The notes under the pieces are model-generated. The model had not been told where the DNA came from. It was given only the letters and a program-made list of their open reading frames with translations, and did no database searches. A stretch of DNA of 64,000 nucleotides, from contig RCSZ01000011.1 of assembly GCA_014898425.1 (NCBI GenBank), positions 1,734,501 through 1,798,500 of the forward strand, in the 5' to 3' direction. Positions within the stretch are counted from its first letter, which is position 1, and each line of letters starts with the position of its first letter. A program made the position numbers and the translations under genes. Shown here piece by piece: positions 1-11,429 of the stretch. This DNA comes from Botryotinia globosa (taxonomy: Eukaryota > Ascomycota > Leotiomycetes > Helotiales > Sclerotiniaceae).

Positions 1-524
1 GTAAAGATTGATAGGCACGAGAAGACATTTACGCTGGAATAATTGGATAGATAGTGGTGCATTTCTCTAATTGCAATTAGATAAACGAACAATATACTAG
101 TCCTTTAATCAATACTAAACAGACATCCTCTCTGATTGGAAGCCCCGAGGAAAATGATGTGTTATCTCGAAGAATATTCCCTGCAAGTGCTAAGAGAAAG
201 AAATGAAGATTTTTGCAACAACTAGTAAATTCTCAGGACTTCGAGGAACTTTCCACAAGCTACCTACTGATCAATGACTATGTGAGTATGCAAACACTTT
301 TTATACATCATGCGGCACAACATTCCAAAGTGTTCAATAGCTCGGACTGATAGAATAAAAATGAGCTTTCGATATTTGACGAGAGTTTCATATTCAAAAC
401 AATTCAAATAATGAACCAGTCAAACAAAAAAAACTAATACCGCTGATTATCACACCGCAGGCCTGACTGTGAAGACCCTGCGGTTGGCTAACTCCCAACT
501 CCACGCGAGAACAGGAGAACAGAA
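1..524. other. no gene recognised
   Basis: I see no coding-like frame or RNA gene here. The stretch probably holds the 3' untranslated region and downstream flank of the minus-strand BTB gene that ends at 525. Confidence 0.5.
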
Positions 525-1603
525 CTAGTAGTATGACACAGGCATAGGCTTGTGTGGGTATTTCTGATGAAATTCCTTCACAAGTTCCTGAGCACCTCCA
601 AAATTCTCCGCCGAATAATATTCATCATCGTGCTTATGTCCAACCCATTTAGCCTTGTAACAAATCAAGCCATACGCCCATTTAGAATCCATAATTTCCT
701 CAACCTCATACATTTTCTGATCGGAGACCTCGGCCCTAGATTCAGATACAACATCTTCATCTTTGCTGTTTTCTGAGCTAACTCTCTCATGATAGTTAGT
801 TGAATCTTCCAAAGGACTATCCAAAGATACGAGAGTCTTGAATCTTCTTTTGTTCTTCCCTATCTCCTTTATCTCCGTGCGAGCATTATCAATAACTCTT
901 TTCATGGCGAGAAAAATCGCAAGTCTTACTTCCCCAGAAAGATGACCAAGAGTTTTTCTGAATGATGTTACCCCCAAGTCCCAAATGATCGTATCGATAA
1001 AAAGCTTGCGGATCAAATCCCCCTCTCTCGTATGCTCCCAAACATAATGAACATTCTCAGACTCGGCTAAGTATTCCTTTTCGGCAAAGCTCATACGAGA
1101 GAGCTTCTCGATGCAGTCATTTTTGAGGGTCGGTACTTTAATCATATCCGCGAATATGTAGAGTCGTAAGAGAGTGCCAACATGAATTTTATAGTCATGG
1201 CCAGTTTTCGCCTCATCATTCGACAGAGCGAACTCAACTTCATCTTGTTCAGGCTCGCCGATCTGTTGCGTGTATAGCCACCTGAAAAACAACTCGAAAA
1301 CTTCAACATCGACATCAGCAAGTTTGATTATGCCAGTGGTGGTTTCTTCAAAGCCGGAAGTAAATGCAGCCTTGAAAAATGGGGAGAAGTGGCAGATAAG
1401 GCTTTTGTGTACACCGAAATCCTGCAGGTCCTTTCCGACTTTGGCATGCACGACCTCGCGTCCAATGGATCTGAAAACTTGTTAAATTTATCTTCATATG
1501 GTGTTGATGATAATATGACTCGTGTGTATCATGTAGAGCAAGGTAATGCTGAGAAGAGGACTTACTTGATGACCATTCTAGTGAGTTTATTTCCTTCCAT
1601 CAT
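525..1603 (-). CDS. BTB/POZ domain protein with C-terminal chromodomain (2 exons)
   Basis: Exons 1566-1603 and 525-1470 flank a 95-bp intron (donor GTAAGT, acceptor TTTTCAG); the product is 327 aa. I chose the ATG at 1603 because splicing restores the usual start of fungal BTB proteins, with REVVHAKVG about 20 residues in. The BTB fold covers roughly residues 18-120, with the core GVHKSLICHFSPFFKAAF. A charged linker follows. Residues about 267-327 form a chromodomain: YEVEEIMDSK, then YKAKWVGH, then AENFGGAQELVKEFH and YPHKP. BTB domains dimerise and often recruit cullin-3 ligases; chromodomains read methylated histone tails. A role in chromatin-linked ubiquitination or transcription is inference. 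The chromodomain keeps the first Tyr and the Trp of the usual aromatic cage but has His in place of the second Tyr. Its end resembles the tail of Ty3/gypsy chromovirus integrases. The fusion is read in one uninterrupted frame. Confidence 0.8.
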
Positions 1604-1697
1604 GAAGTTTATTTCATCCGATTGGATGGGTGGATCAGAGGGGATCGTTGCTGTGAATGATATAGGACGAAGTCCAAGATGATGTTTCAATGAAGTA

Positions 1698-2267
1698 TCA
1701 AGAACTTAGATTAATTATAAACGAAAACGAAGAAAGTAGTCGCTTCAGAATTGCTTTTTCCAGATCACTCTCGACCTCACAAATACGCTCAAGATAGTTT
1801 AGGTGTGTATGTGCCTGGAAGAATCGCATCTCGAAATATAATTTGCTCGAAACAAAGCAGAGAATCGAGAGGTGCCCATCAACTTCTCGCAAAGTGCAAA
1901 GAAGCGTATAATGAAGTGGATTGGAAGGGATCAATGGTGAGGGTTTGCGAAACTGTGAGGAATAGGTGTCTTCGAAGGTTTGGAACAAGATCATCAAACC
2001 GAGGTGTTAGTAGAGATATTTTGTGCCTTGTAATTCTTCAACAGTTTCACAGTAACTTAGAACTAATTTCATAAGATCAATTAGACTCAACGAGGAGAAT
2101 TGATTAAGTTCGTTTTCTTGATGACTAGAATGTGTACTTGCATTCATGTTTGGAACCACAATTTCCAAAGATTCATCAATAGCCAACAAAATTTGCACCT
2201 TCCTCAAAAGCCATATTCCAGAATTGAGTAAAGAAAAGCTTGACTTCCGGTACCAGCATAGGTTCAT
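1698..2267 (-). other. uncertain two-exon orphan or relic
   Basis: Two open minus-strand blocks lie end to end: 2007-2267, starting at a real ATG, and 1698-1997. A CTAAC branch-like site lies between them. Splicing from a GT near 2048-2055 to an AG near 1975 would join them in frame, giving a protein of roughly 160 aa. The second block contains the protein-like segments LLCTLREVDGHLSILCF and ICEVESDLEKAIL. I recognise no family. It could be an orphan gene, a decayed gene or chance. The donor is weak and the branch-to-acceptor distance is long, so confidence is low. Confidence 0.22.
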
Positions 2268-3461
2268 CCTTTGCGCATGCTCAGAATCTGAGAATGTGTA
2301 AGAGCGCGTGATATCATGCGAGTTCCCCAGAAATGTAGAAGCCTAAGAGGTTTGTATGACGTAGATTTGAATAAGGTGCATGATGCGATTTTGATGACAC
2401 TATAGAAGTTCCGAAAAGGAATGAGACACAGTCTTTGACTCCATTATAGGATAATACTCGAATGCATCAGTTTCGAGACAAGCTGCCAGAACTTCCCAAT
2501 AAGTGCAAGATCCTTCACCCAGCCACAATTCCTTGTCACCATTCGGTGCAAAATCCGGTGCAAAATCCGGTGCAGAATTCAGGAAGCAATAGAAAACAAG
2601 ACTTTTTGTTCCGATATTCCAAGCAAGGACTCTGTCGAATCTTCATGAGCTTTTCCCACTCCTTGCTACCGTACAATAGATCAACTCTTGACACTAGATG
2701 CCAAATCAGCTTCAAATATCCATATCTTATCTTGAATATAGATGAAGAATGATAGACACCCAGATGACGAGTTTAAAATCGATTGTCATTGAGAGTTGAA
2801 AGGGGGCACATCCAGATAGAGATGCACGTCAAAATTGATTATTCCAGTCCCAGTAGGACAATGGATAAATGTGAACCACAATGACACAGAACGTTGTGAT
2901 GTAACCGAAGTTCGTGTGGTTGCATTGAAACAATTTGATATTGACGGCACTCAAATTGTAGACATTGATTTAAGGATGTGGATGGGGATGGATAAGGTGT
3001 GTCGTCAAAGTGAGAAGGAAAGTTGTGTATTGGGAAGGTACGGTGAGAGGCACAATTTTCAATATCACATGATGAGACGGATTTGATTTGAAGGTTTGGT
3101 TAGAAATTGATTGTAAGAAAGAACATGTGTAAGATGTCCAAGGATTGCCTTGAGACGACACGTAATGATAGTTCTTTTGATTTGAGCATTGCCAAATCCT
3201 ATCTACTAATTTGCGCGTTAATCAAGCTGTGCTTCGTAATCAACGGCAACCACAGATTATGAGACTGGATGCTATATAATCCTTATCAAGGAGTTATATT
3301 TATAATTCCAAGTTCTTCTTCTCTATTGAACTGTTGCAGAGTAAAGGGCCATAATGTGACATGTACAAAGAGGCTGAGTTCTTGAGCCTTTTCCTATACT
3401 ATCATGTCGACTATGAGTTTGCGAAGTCTGTCATGTTCCGTGATGTTCCCCCAAATATATT
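2268..3461. other. gene-poor stretch with a short 12-bp tandem repeat
   Basis: No convincing gene. At about 2545-2580 the 12-bp unit CGGTGCAAAATC occurs twice plus one degenerate copy, inside a short plus-strand frame that lacks other support. Confidence 0.4.
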
Positions 3462-3728
3462 CTATGAGCTCGACAGGGTCACTCCTTCCCAAGTTCTCAC
3501 ACCGAAATCCTTGAGGTCATTTCCAACGTAGGTATGAATCATGGCATAGCTAAGGAGTCTATACTCAATCAGCGAGTATTCAAAGATGAAGAAGAAACAC
3601 CTGCTTATCCGACTTCTCAGACACCGTTGCAGACATTTTGAAGTGGAGGTTATCTGCAGTATAGAAGTAGCGGTATATTGACCCTTTAATATTTTCGAAA
3701 CCTCTTTTAGCGAATACCGATTTAACAA
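3462..3728 (-). pseudogene. BTB domain relic
   Basis: The minus strand encodes MIHTYVGNDLKDFGV near 3495-3543, closely matching the start of the BTB domain in the intact gene at 525-1603 (VVHAKVGKDLQDFGV). The DNA is also similar (CACCGAAATCC followed by a ...GGTC.TTTCC. stretch in both). After the GV the BTB core is lost and a stop follows about 12 codons later. A GT right after the Gly could be an intron donor, but I found no matching continuation downstream. I read it as a truncated, dead paralogue of the neighbouring gene. Confidence 0.5.
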
Positions 3729-4778
3729 AGTAATACCTAGGTAGTGTGTGTTTCTTGATCGACAGAAGTTGGGTCATCACTCTTGGCAAGAAAGTTTCCT
3801 CTACGGGGGCGTAGAGATCGAAATGAGCACAAATTGGTGACTAGGACGGATGAAGGAATTTGAGTCCAGCTTGCTACCTCATCTGAATACGGAGAAAGCT
3901 CGAAAGATGGAGAGATGTAGTGAACAACGCTCCCACAATCTCCTTCACGCCACACATTTTCTTCTGGATTTCTTGGATTGGACAGGGGACCGGAAAATAT
4001 AACGGGAGCGAAGGAATCACAGACTCGACATTGGTGAATATCCGTTTGCCAGATGACACAGCAATGCAGAATGGATATCAGGTGTCTGAAGTGGACAGGA
4101 CTGAGGAAACCTTAAGGTTAATAGGTAAGAGGGGCGGAAAAGTCTACCTCTCTTGTTGAAAGTTGTGCGTACCTAACCTCATTCACTTACCACCTGAAAC
4201 ATATGATGGGTAGGTATTTGACGTCTCTAATAAGAAGTTGTGAAAATCCACGTTTTACAAATTATCGCCTCGTCTTGTATTCTGCTATAAACCTGGAAGT
4301 GAAGTCTGGAGCTGGGGTGGCGTTCGAAGTGAGGTTTGATCCATTCCATCCGGGGCCACCTGGGCATGTCCAGTCAGCAAAGTGTGGCTCACTGGTGGCT
4401 CCCAAATCAAGCTGAAGGTTGCAGGGATGTTGTCTTCCTTAGGTTTCAAACCAATTTGGTTGTGAGCCGCGCGAAAGAGATTCACTCAACTTCAATCATC
4501 AAAAAAGGTACCTACCTCCTCAACCAAAACCTTACTACATACCACCTTCCTTTACTTCCATTCCGTTAATTAATCTTCTCCATCGTACCTACTTGTTCCG
4601 ACAAAGAAAGCGCACAGAATAATTCACCTCTTTACGCCTTCCTTATCTAACTGTGAATCACCACGATCTTGTGAATTATGGCCAATCCTGTAAGTGGAAT
4701 ACCATTTCAAACATAATCTTCAATCGTACAATCTCTTTTCAACTTCCACTGCTCCTCTACTGTCTCATTCAATCGAAA
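3729..4778. other. no gene recognised
   Basis: Only short unconnected frames on both strands. The last few hundred bases are the promoter and 5' untranslated region of the plus-strand gene that starts at 4779. Confidence 0.4.
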
Positions 4779-7112
4779 ATGACTCTAGCAAGCTCTTCTG
4801 TTGTCGGGAGACGACCCACTTACTCTTCCGTTTTTCAGAAGTTTCCAGTACATCCCAGGCTAACAGATCCAATGTTTCAGCAACGACTCCCTCCCCAACA
4901 ACCTAGCTATAACCAAGCTTATATGCCAAATGGTGCTGTAGCAGGTCATACCGGAATCCCACCTGGAGCTACTCCTTTACTCCCAAACAACGGTAGAATC
5001 ATACAAACTGGAGGTGTGAGAGTTTTGTGTGTGGCAGACGTACGAGGTGAGCTTGACCTGAAGATTTGACTTTTCAGGCAACGCTGACAACTCGGAAGGA
5101 AATTTAAGATCACTCAATGAACTCGCAAAGCAAGCACGCGCAGATCACATTATTCATACAGGAGATTTCGGTTTCTATGATGACACCTCTCTCGATCGCA
5201 TTGCAGAAAAGTGAGCTCAGCATCCAGCTCAGCACTATCCATCACCCACTAACAAAAATTCAATAGAACCCTCAAACATGTCGCTCAATACTCTCCCTTG
5301 ATCACAGAAGCTACGAAAAAGGCAATCGCAGCGCCGGGCGGCCCAGTAAAGTCGAGATTCAGTCCTGGCGACCTTCCACTTTCCGAATTACCACAGTTCC
5401 TAAATGGCAGTCTGAAGCTTGATGTACCAGTCTACACTGTCTGGGGTGCATGTGAAGATGTGCGAGTCCTCGAGAAATTCAGATCGGGCGAATACAAGGT
5501 TGACAAACTTCACATCATTGATGAGGCACGCTCAATGCTTTTGGAAATTGGAGGCGTTAAGTTAAGACTTCTCGGACTTGGTGGCGCAGTTGTCATGCAC
5601 AAACTTTTCGATAACGGTGAGGGCAGAACCACAATTGCCGGTGGGCAAGGAACCATGTGGACTACATTACTTCAAATGGGAGAGCTGGTAGATACCGCCA
5701 ATCGTGTATACGATCCCACCGAAACCCGTGTATTTATTACCCATGCGTCACCAGCTCGCGAGGGCATTTTGAACCAGCTGTCAGTTACCCTGAAAGCCGA
5801 CTTCTCGATATCCGCAGGACTACATTTCAGATACGGAAGCTCCTACAATGAATTCAGTGTCAACCCTACCTTGGATCATTACCGGGGTAAGCTCGCAGCA
5901 TCCAAAGCTTCCTTCAATGACGTATGGGAGACAGTCAAGAGCGAAGTTCAACCGGCCATTTCTCAAAACGAAGCTCAACAAAACCTTCTTAACAACGCAC
6001 TTGGTATTGTAGAGAAGATGCCAAGCACCGCACATGGAGGTAACCCATTCGGCGGCCCCGTTGGCGGTTCTAACGCCGCTACTTTGGGTCAAGTTGACGA
6101 AAGTGCTTTCAAAAATATGTGGAACTTCAACTTGGCTGATGCGGCCTTTGGATGGTTGGTTTTGGAAGTTCAAGATGGACGTATCGGTACCGAAATGCGA
6201 GCTCAAGGATTCAACTTCGCTCATCGAGGTGCAAAGCAACATCCAGGTCACCAACAGCAACAAGCACAAGCACCTGCGACCGGCTCTGGAACGCCTGGAT
6301 CAAGCCAAAATCTTGTATCCTCTGCACCACCTACTGGGCCAGCTCAGCGTTCACCTGCGGCACAACCTCCAGCGCAAGCTTTCGGTCAACGAGGACAAGC
6401 TCAACAACAAACCAGAGCTCCACCAGCTGGTCCTGAACGTACCGCAGAGTCGCCAGCTCCATTCCAAGCCAAGCCTGCCACACCACAACCAGCTCAAAAC
6501 AATGTTGTTAACCTACCATCTGCCAAAGAGGATGAGAAGACTCCCGCGACCACAAATGGTACAGAAAGCTCATCCCCAGCATCTAAGCCTTCTGCCGAAC
6601 AAATTATTGGTCTCTTCGTTATGAATGTAAACTCAGAAGATCATGTCCGCGATTTGTTCCACGACGATGACAAGGCAAAGATTATCCGAGTCGATAAATG
6701 GGGTGCATCCAACAAGGTTGCCGTCTTCAAGACAACTCAGGAGAGAGATGATGCTCTAGGTCGTCTACCTGCAGAGGTCACACAACGCAGCAGTGAGGAT
6801 CGCTCAAGACCTTTGGTAAAGTTATTCCAGGCTAGAGACAATACAAAGTCTTACTCTTCAAGCCGTGGAGGTGCCGGCAGTTGGGGTAGCAGCAGAGGTG
6901 GAAACAGCAGTGCTCCCCGAGGTGGTTACGGAAGTGGGGGTGCTAGCGACAGCGAAGGTGGTCGAGGCGGTCGGGGTGGTCGAGGTGGATCTAGCCGTGG
7001 AAGAGGAAATGAAAGAGGCAGAGGGGGACGTGGTGGTCGAGGTGGCTTCAATAAGGAAGGTGGAGCATCCCCTGCTCTAGCTTCAGCTACACCAGCAGGA
7101 GGTGACTCTTGA
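4779..7112 (+). CDS. DUF2433 family metallophosphoesterase-like protein with RGG-rich tail (3 exons)
   Basis: Exons 4779-5046, 5099-5210 and 5267-7112; 741 aa. The first intron acceptor is set at 5098, with a CTGAC branch site, because it restores the family motif VLCVADVRGNLRSLNELAK; the nearer CAG at 5077 would give a 31-bp intron and an inserted segment. Residues about 80-330 resemble a calcineurin-like phosphoesterase: ADVRGN (87-91), IIHTGDFGFYD (107-115), VWGACED (185-191) and FITHASP near 290. The canonical D-x-H is D-x-R here and the usual GNH/GNHE is GACED, so metal binding may be weakened. A Pro/Gln/Ala-rich linker leads to a second folded segment with IIGLFVMNVNSEDHVRDLF, then about 80 residues of RGG/GRGG repeats typical of RNA-binding proteins. 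DUF2433 is a fungal family without settled function. A cytoplasmic RNA-associated role is inference from the RGG tail. Confidence 0.88.
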
Positions 7113-7819
7113 TCAACGATAATATCGGACATCATACATCACCAGTTTTCATTATTTTCTCGCACCAAAAAGTCATATTTCTCGTACAGTACATCTTCTA
7201 AACGGTCACTTATTGTGAACAGAAGATATCTATCTTGACAGAGGCTCAGCCATATTACTATTTCGGCTTTTTTTCGTCCTCATAAAAATATTTTAAGGTA
7301 CCGGAGTGGAGTTAAAAATATTTGCTCACACTTCAAGGTTCCTACCTTTATTTGTGTGCAGGCGATGATGGCTACTAGCTCGTTCTATTTCCTTTGCATC
7401 TGTACTTTTGATACGGGTAGCTTTGAGTCGCATCATATCATGGATCTCATTATGGAATGAGATATTCGGAACGAATCTATGAACAGCGCTGCACATGTAT
7501 TCTAGTCTTTGCCTTAAATTTCCATAGGGGAAACATGAGAAATGAAAGGTTGGTGGTTGCGAGGTGTCAGAAAGGGATTGGTTGTCAAATGATTGCAGAC
7601 GCATAGAAAACATCAATTAAATTTTTAGTAAATGTGTTTGAAAATTTCCATTGTGATATTTGCAGTTTATGGTATCGTACAACAATGTGTATATATATTC
7701 TACATGGTGGAGTTTTACAGATCTTGTAACATGATTTACTTGAGAGTCGGAATGATTCAAGCTCATAGAGACAATACCACATCGAAGCGGATGTGTAGCA
7801 GATGTGGTAATCCCCTTGT
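7113..7819. other. intergenic, convergent 3' ends
   Basis: No gene recognised. The stretch lies between the 3' ends of the DUF2433 gene (+) and COQ5 (-) and must hold both 3' untranslated regions. Confidence 0.5.
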
Positions 7820-8962
<1,143 letters not shown>

Positions 8963-9432
8963 ATTGAATTAAATGACTATGATTCCGTGGTAGGTACAAG
9001 AAGTAGACGGGAGTTACAAAACAATGGGAATACAAAAAGTGCCCCAAGTCTTTCCAAATCCCGATAAATTTCTCGCCTCGTCAGCCTTGCCAAGTTTTTT
9101 CTCCAGCTAGTGGTTTGGTGAAGAAGGAAGCTAGTGGAACAAGGGATGGGAGTGGATCGGTTATCGACGGCATTACCCCAGATTTCAGCCTTGGTCTCCA
9201 GTGTTTTAGCACGTCCCCAGTGTACCGACGGTGATGGTCTTTCTTGTGCCGGACGCTCTTTTTGTTTTGTATTTAAGAAGGTCCCGGTTGGTATTGAAAT
9301 GATGCTGAAGATTTCTTCTTGATGTTTTCGAATTGATTATTGGAAAAGGTCAATTTGCTGCTTGGGAGTGTTATATTGAAGTTTAAGTGTGAGATTGTTC
9401 ATTGATCACTGAAGTCAGATAAGCAAACAATT
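8963..9432. promoter_or_regulatory. divergent promoter region between COQ5 and BCKDH E1-alpha
   Basis: This 470-bp gap separates two divergently transcribed genes for mitochondrial enzymes, so it must hold both promoters and both 5' untranslated regions. I see no open frame with coding character and no specific operator I can name. Confidence 0.5.
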
Positions 9433-10938
9433 ATGAATTCACAGAGAATTGGAGGATGCATTTTGCGGGGAAGTAAGAGGGGAGGCATATCTGCATCTTT
9501 TTTGAGAAACAAGACTCATGGAATATGGTCGTCAAGATGTCATTCTACCGTGGGACCAAGTCAGAAACCTGGTTCTGCAGGGTGAGTTTCGATTGATTTG
9601 AAACAGAGCATCAATTGCTAATAAAAACATAGAGTACGCTTCCCCGGAGCAGTAGACAGTAAATTTACTTCCTCCCTCTCTTTCGAACACCCCTCTACCT
9701 ATACCGCTATCCCTACCTACCGCACCATGTCCCCCGATGGCGACATCCTCGATCCATCTGCCGTTCTCCCCTCCGATGAAGCTGCGCTAGAAATGTATCT
9801 CAACATGATAAAAGTATCTATTATGGATGTTATAATGGTTGAAGCACAGCGACAAGGTCGATTGAGCTTTTACATGCCGAGTCAGGGTGAAGAAGGTACT
9901 TGTGTAGGATCGGCGGCGGCGTTAGAGAAGGACGATGTGATTTTTAGTCAGTATAGAGAGGCGGGTGTATTTATGCAGAGGGGATATACATTGGAGGAAT
10001 TTATGAGTCAGTTATTCGCCAATAGGAAGGATAAAGGGAAGGGAAGGAATATGCCTGTCCACTATGGAAGTAAGGAGTTGAATATTGTGAGTTTTCTTCT
10101 GATATTGCCCAAACCTTGGCATAAAAAAATGGGAAGGAATACAATTCAAATAGCTAACAAAACACAGCACGCTATCTCCTCTCCTCTCGCAACTCAAATC
10201 CCCCATGCCTCAGGAGCAGCCTACGCATTAAAACTCCAACGTCTCCAAAATCCCTCTCTCCCTCCCCGAGTCGTAGCTTGCTATTTTGGCGAAGGAGCCG
10301 CCTCAGAAGGTGATTTTCACGGCGCCCTCAACATAGCCGCTACGCGCTCCTGCCCCGTAATCTTCATCTGTCGCAACAACGGGTACGCCATTTCCACCCC
10401 CACGCTCGAACAATACCGCGGCGACGGCATCGCCAGCCGCGGCACCGGCTACGGAATCGACACGATCCGCGTCGACGGCAACGACATCTGGGCCGTGCTC
10501 CAAGTGACCAAGAAAGCGCGCGAGCTGGCGCTCACCGATGGCGGGCGCCCGGTCCTCATCGAAGCAATGTCCTATCGCATTTCCCACCACAGCACCTCGG
10601 ACGATTCCTTCGCGTACCGCGCGCGCGTCGAAGTCGAAGATTGGAAACGCAGAGATAATCCGATCACGCGGCTGCGGAAATACTTGGAAAAGAGAAATGT
10701 GTGGGATGAAGCCAAGGAGATCGAAGCAAGGACGAATATTAAAAAGGAGGTTTTGAAAAAACTGAGCGAGGCAGAGAAGGAAAAGAAACCGCCGATTAGA
10801 AGTATGTTTGAGGATGTGTATAAAGAGATGACGCCGGAGTTGAAGAATCAGATGGAGGAATTGAGGACGGTGATGGAGGAATATCCAGAGGAGTATGATG
10901 TGCGTGAGTTTGAAGGGGGTCTGGGTAGTTTGAAGTGA
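9433..10938 (+). CDS. BCKDHA: branched-chain 2-oxo acid dehydrogenase E1 subunit alpha (3 exons)
   Basis: Exons 9433-9581, 9633-10086 and 10168-10938; 457 aa. This is the thiamine-diphosphate-binding alpha chain of the mitochondrial complex that decarboxylates the keto acids of Val, Leu and Ile. The N-terminus (MNSQRIGGCILRGSKRGG) is basic, as for import. After intron 1 the protein reads VRFPGAVDSKFTSSL, then FYMPSQGEEGT. The TPP motif GEGAASEGDFHGALN starts at about 242, with CRNNGYAIST after it. SYRISHHSTSDDS contains the phosphorylation-loop serine at about 343, equivalent to the regulatory site of animal enzymes. Intron 2 (81 bp, donor GTGAGT, acceptor CACAG) is a multiple of three and contains no stop, so retention would insert 27 residues next to KELNI. 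Splicing is chosen because it joins KELNI to the conserved SSPLATQIPHA. Base composition shifts to markedly GC-rich at 10300-10620. Confidence 0.95.
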
Positions 10939-11429
10939 CGAAATGGAAGATTTTGGAAATGTAGATTGTGAGAGGGAGGAAGCGGGTGGAGGCATAGATG
11001 AGATTATGAGATTATGATTGTAGAATTGAGAATACATTAGCATTAGCACTAGCACGCATTGGCGAGAGATACAATAGATACCTACCTGGGTACTTGAGGC
11101 ATAGCATTTGCATCTACAGATACTCCTCACCGTGCTCACTTACTTCAACATCACCATCGTTACTCGTAAGCTTTTATACAAAATATGAGGATATTAATCT
11201 GATCTTGTCTGATGGCGCTCATAAATCTATCTATACATAAAATGTTAATAGTCTTATTCAAAAACGAAACAATGTCCGCTGAGAAACTATCCAAACTCCA
11301 TCCTCCACCCAGACAGTCGCTGAAAACGCCTTTTGTCATCACCTAGTGACCAAATGACTCCATCAAGTACGCCTACTTTTATACCTCCGAAGAAAAATAT
11401 CTACCAAAAATATCTACCAAGGAATATTT
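10939..11429. other. intergenic, convergent 3' ends
   Basis: No gene recognised. The stretch lies between the 3' ends of the E1-alpha gene (+) and the CUE-Smr gene (-). Confidence 0.5.

Noticed and set aside
5047..5077. 31-bp first intron of the DUF2433 gene
   Set aside because: Too short for these introns; the acceptor at 5098 gives 52 bp, a branch site and the conserved VRGN junction.
10303..11139. Long minus-strand frame opposite the BCKDH E1-alpha gene
   Set aside because: It is a shadow of the GC-rich third-codon-position bias of the real gene and has no family signal.
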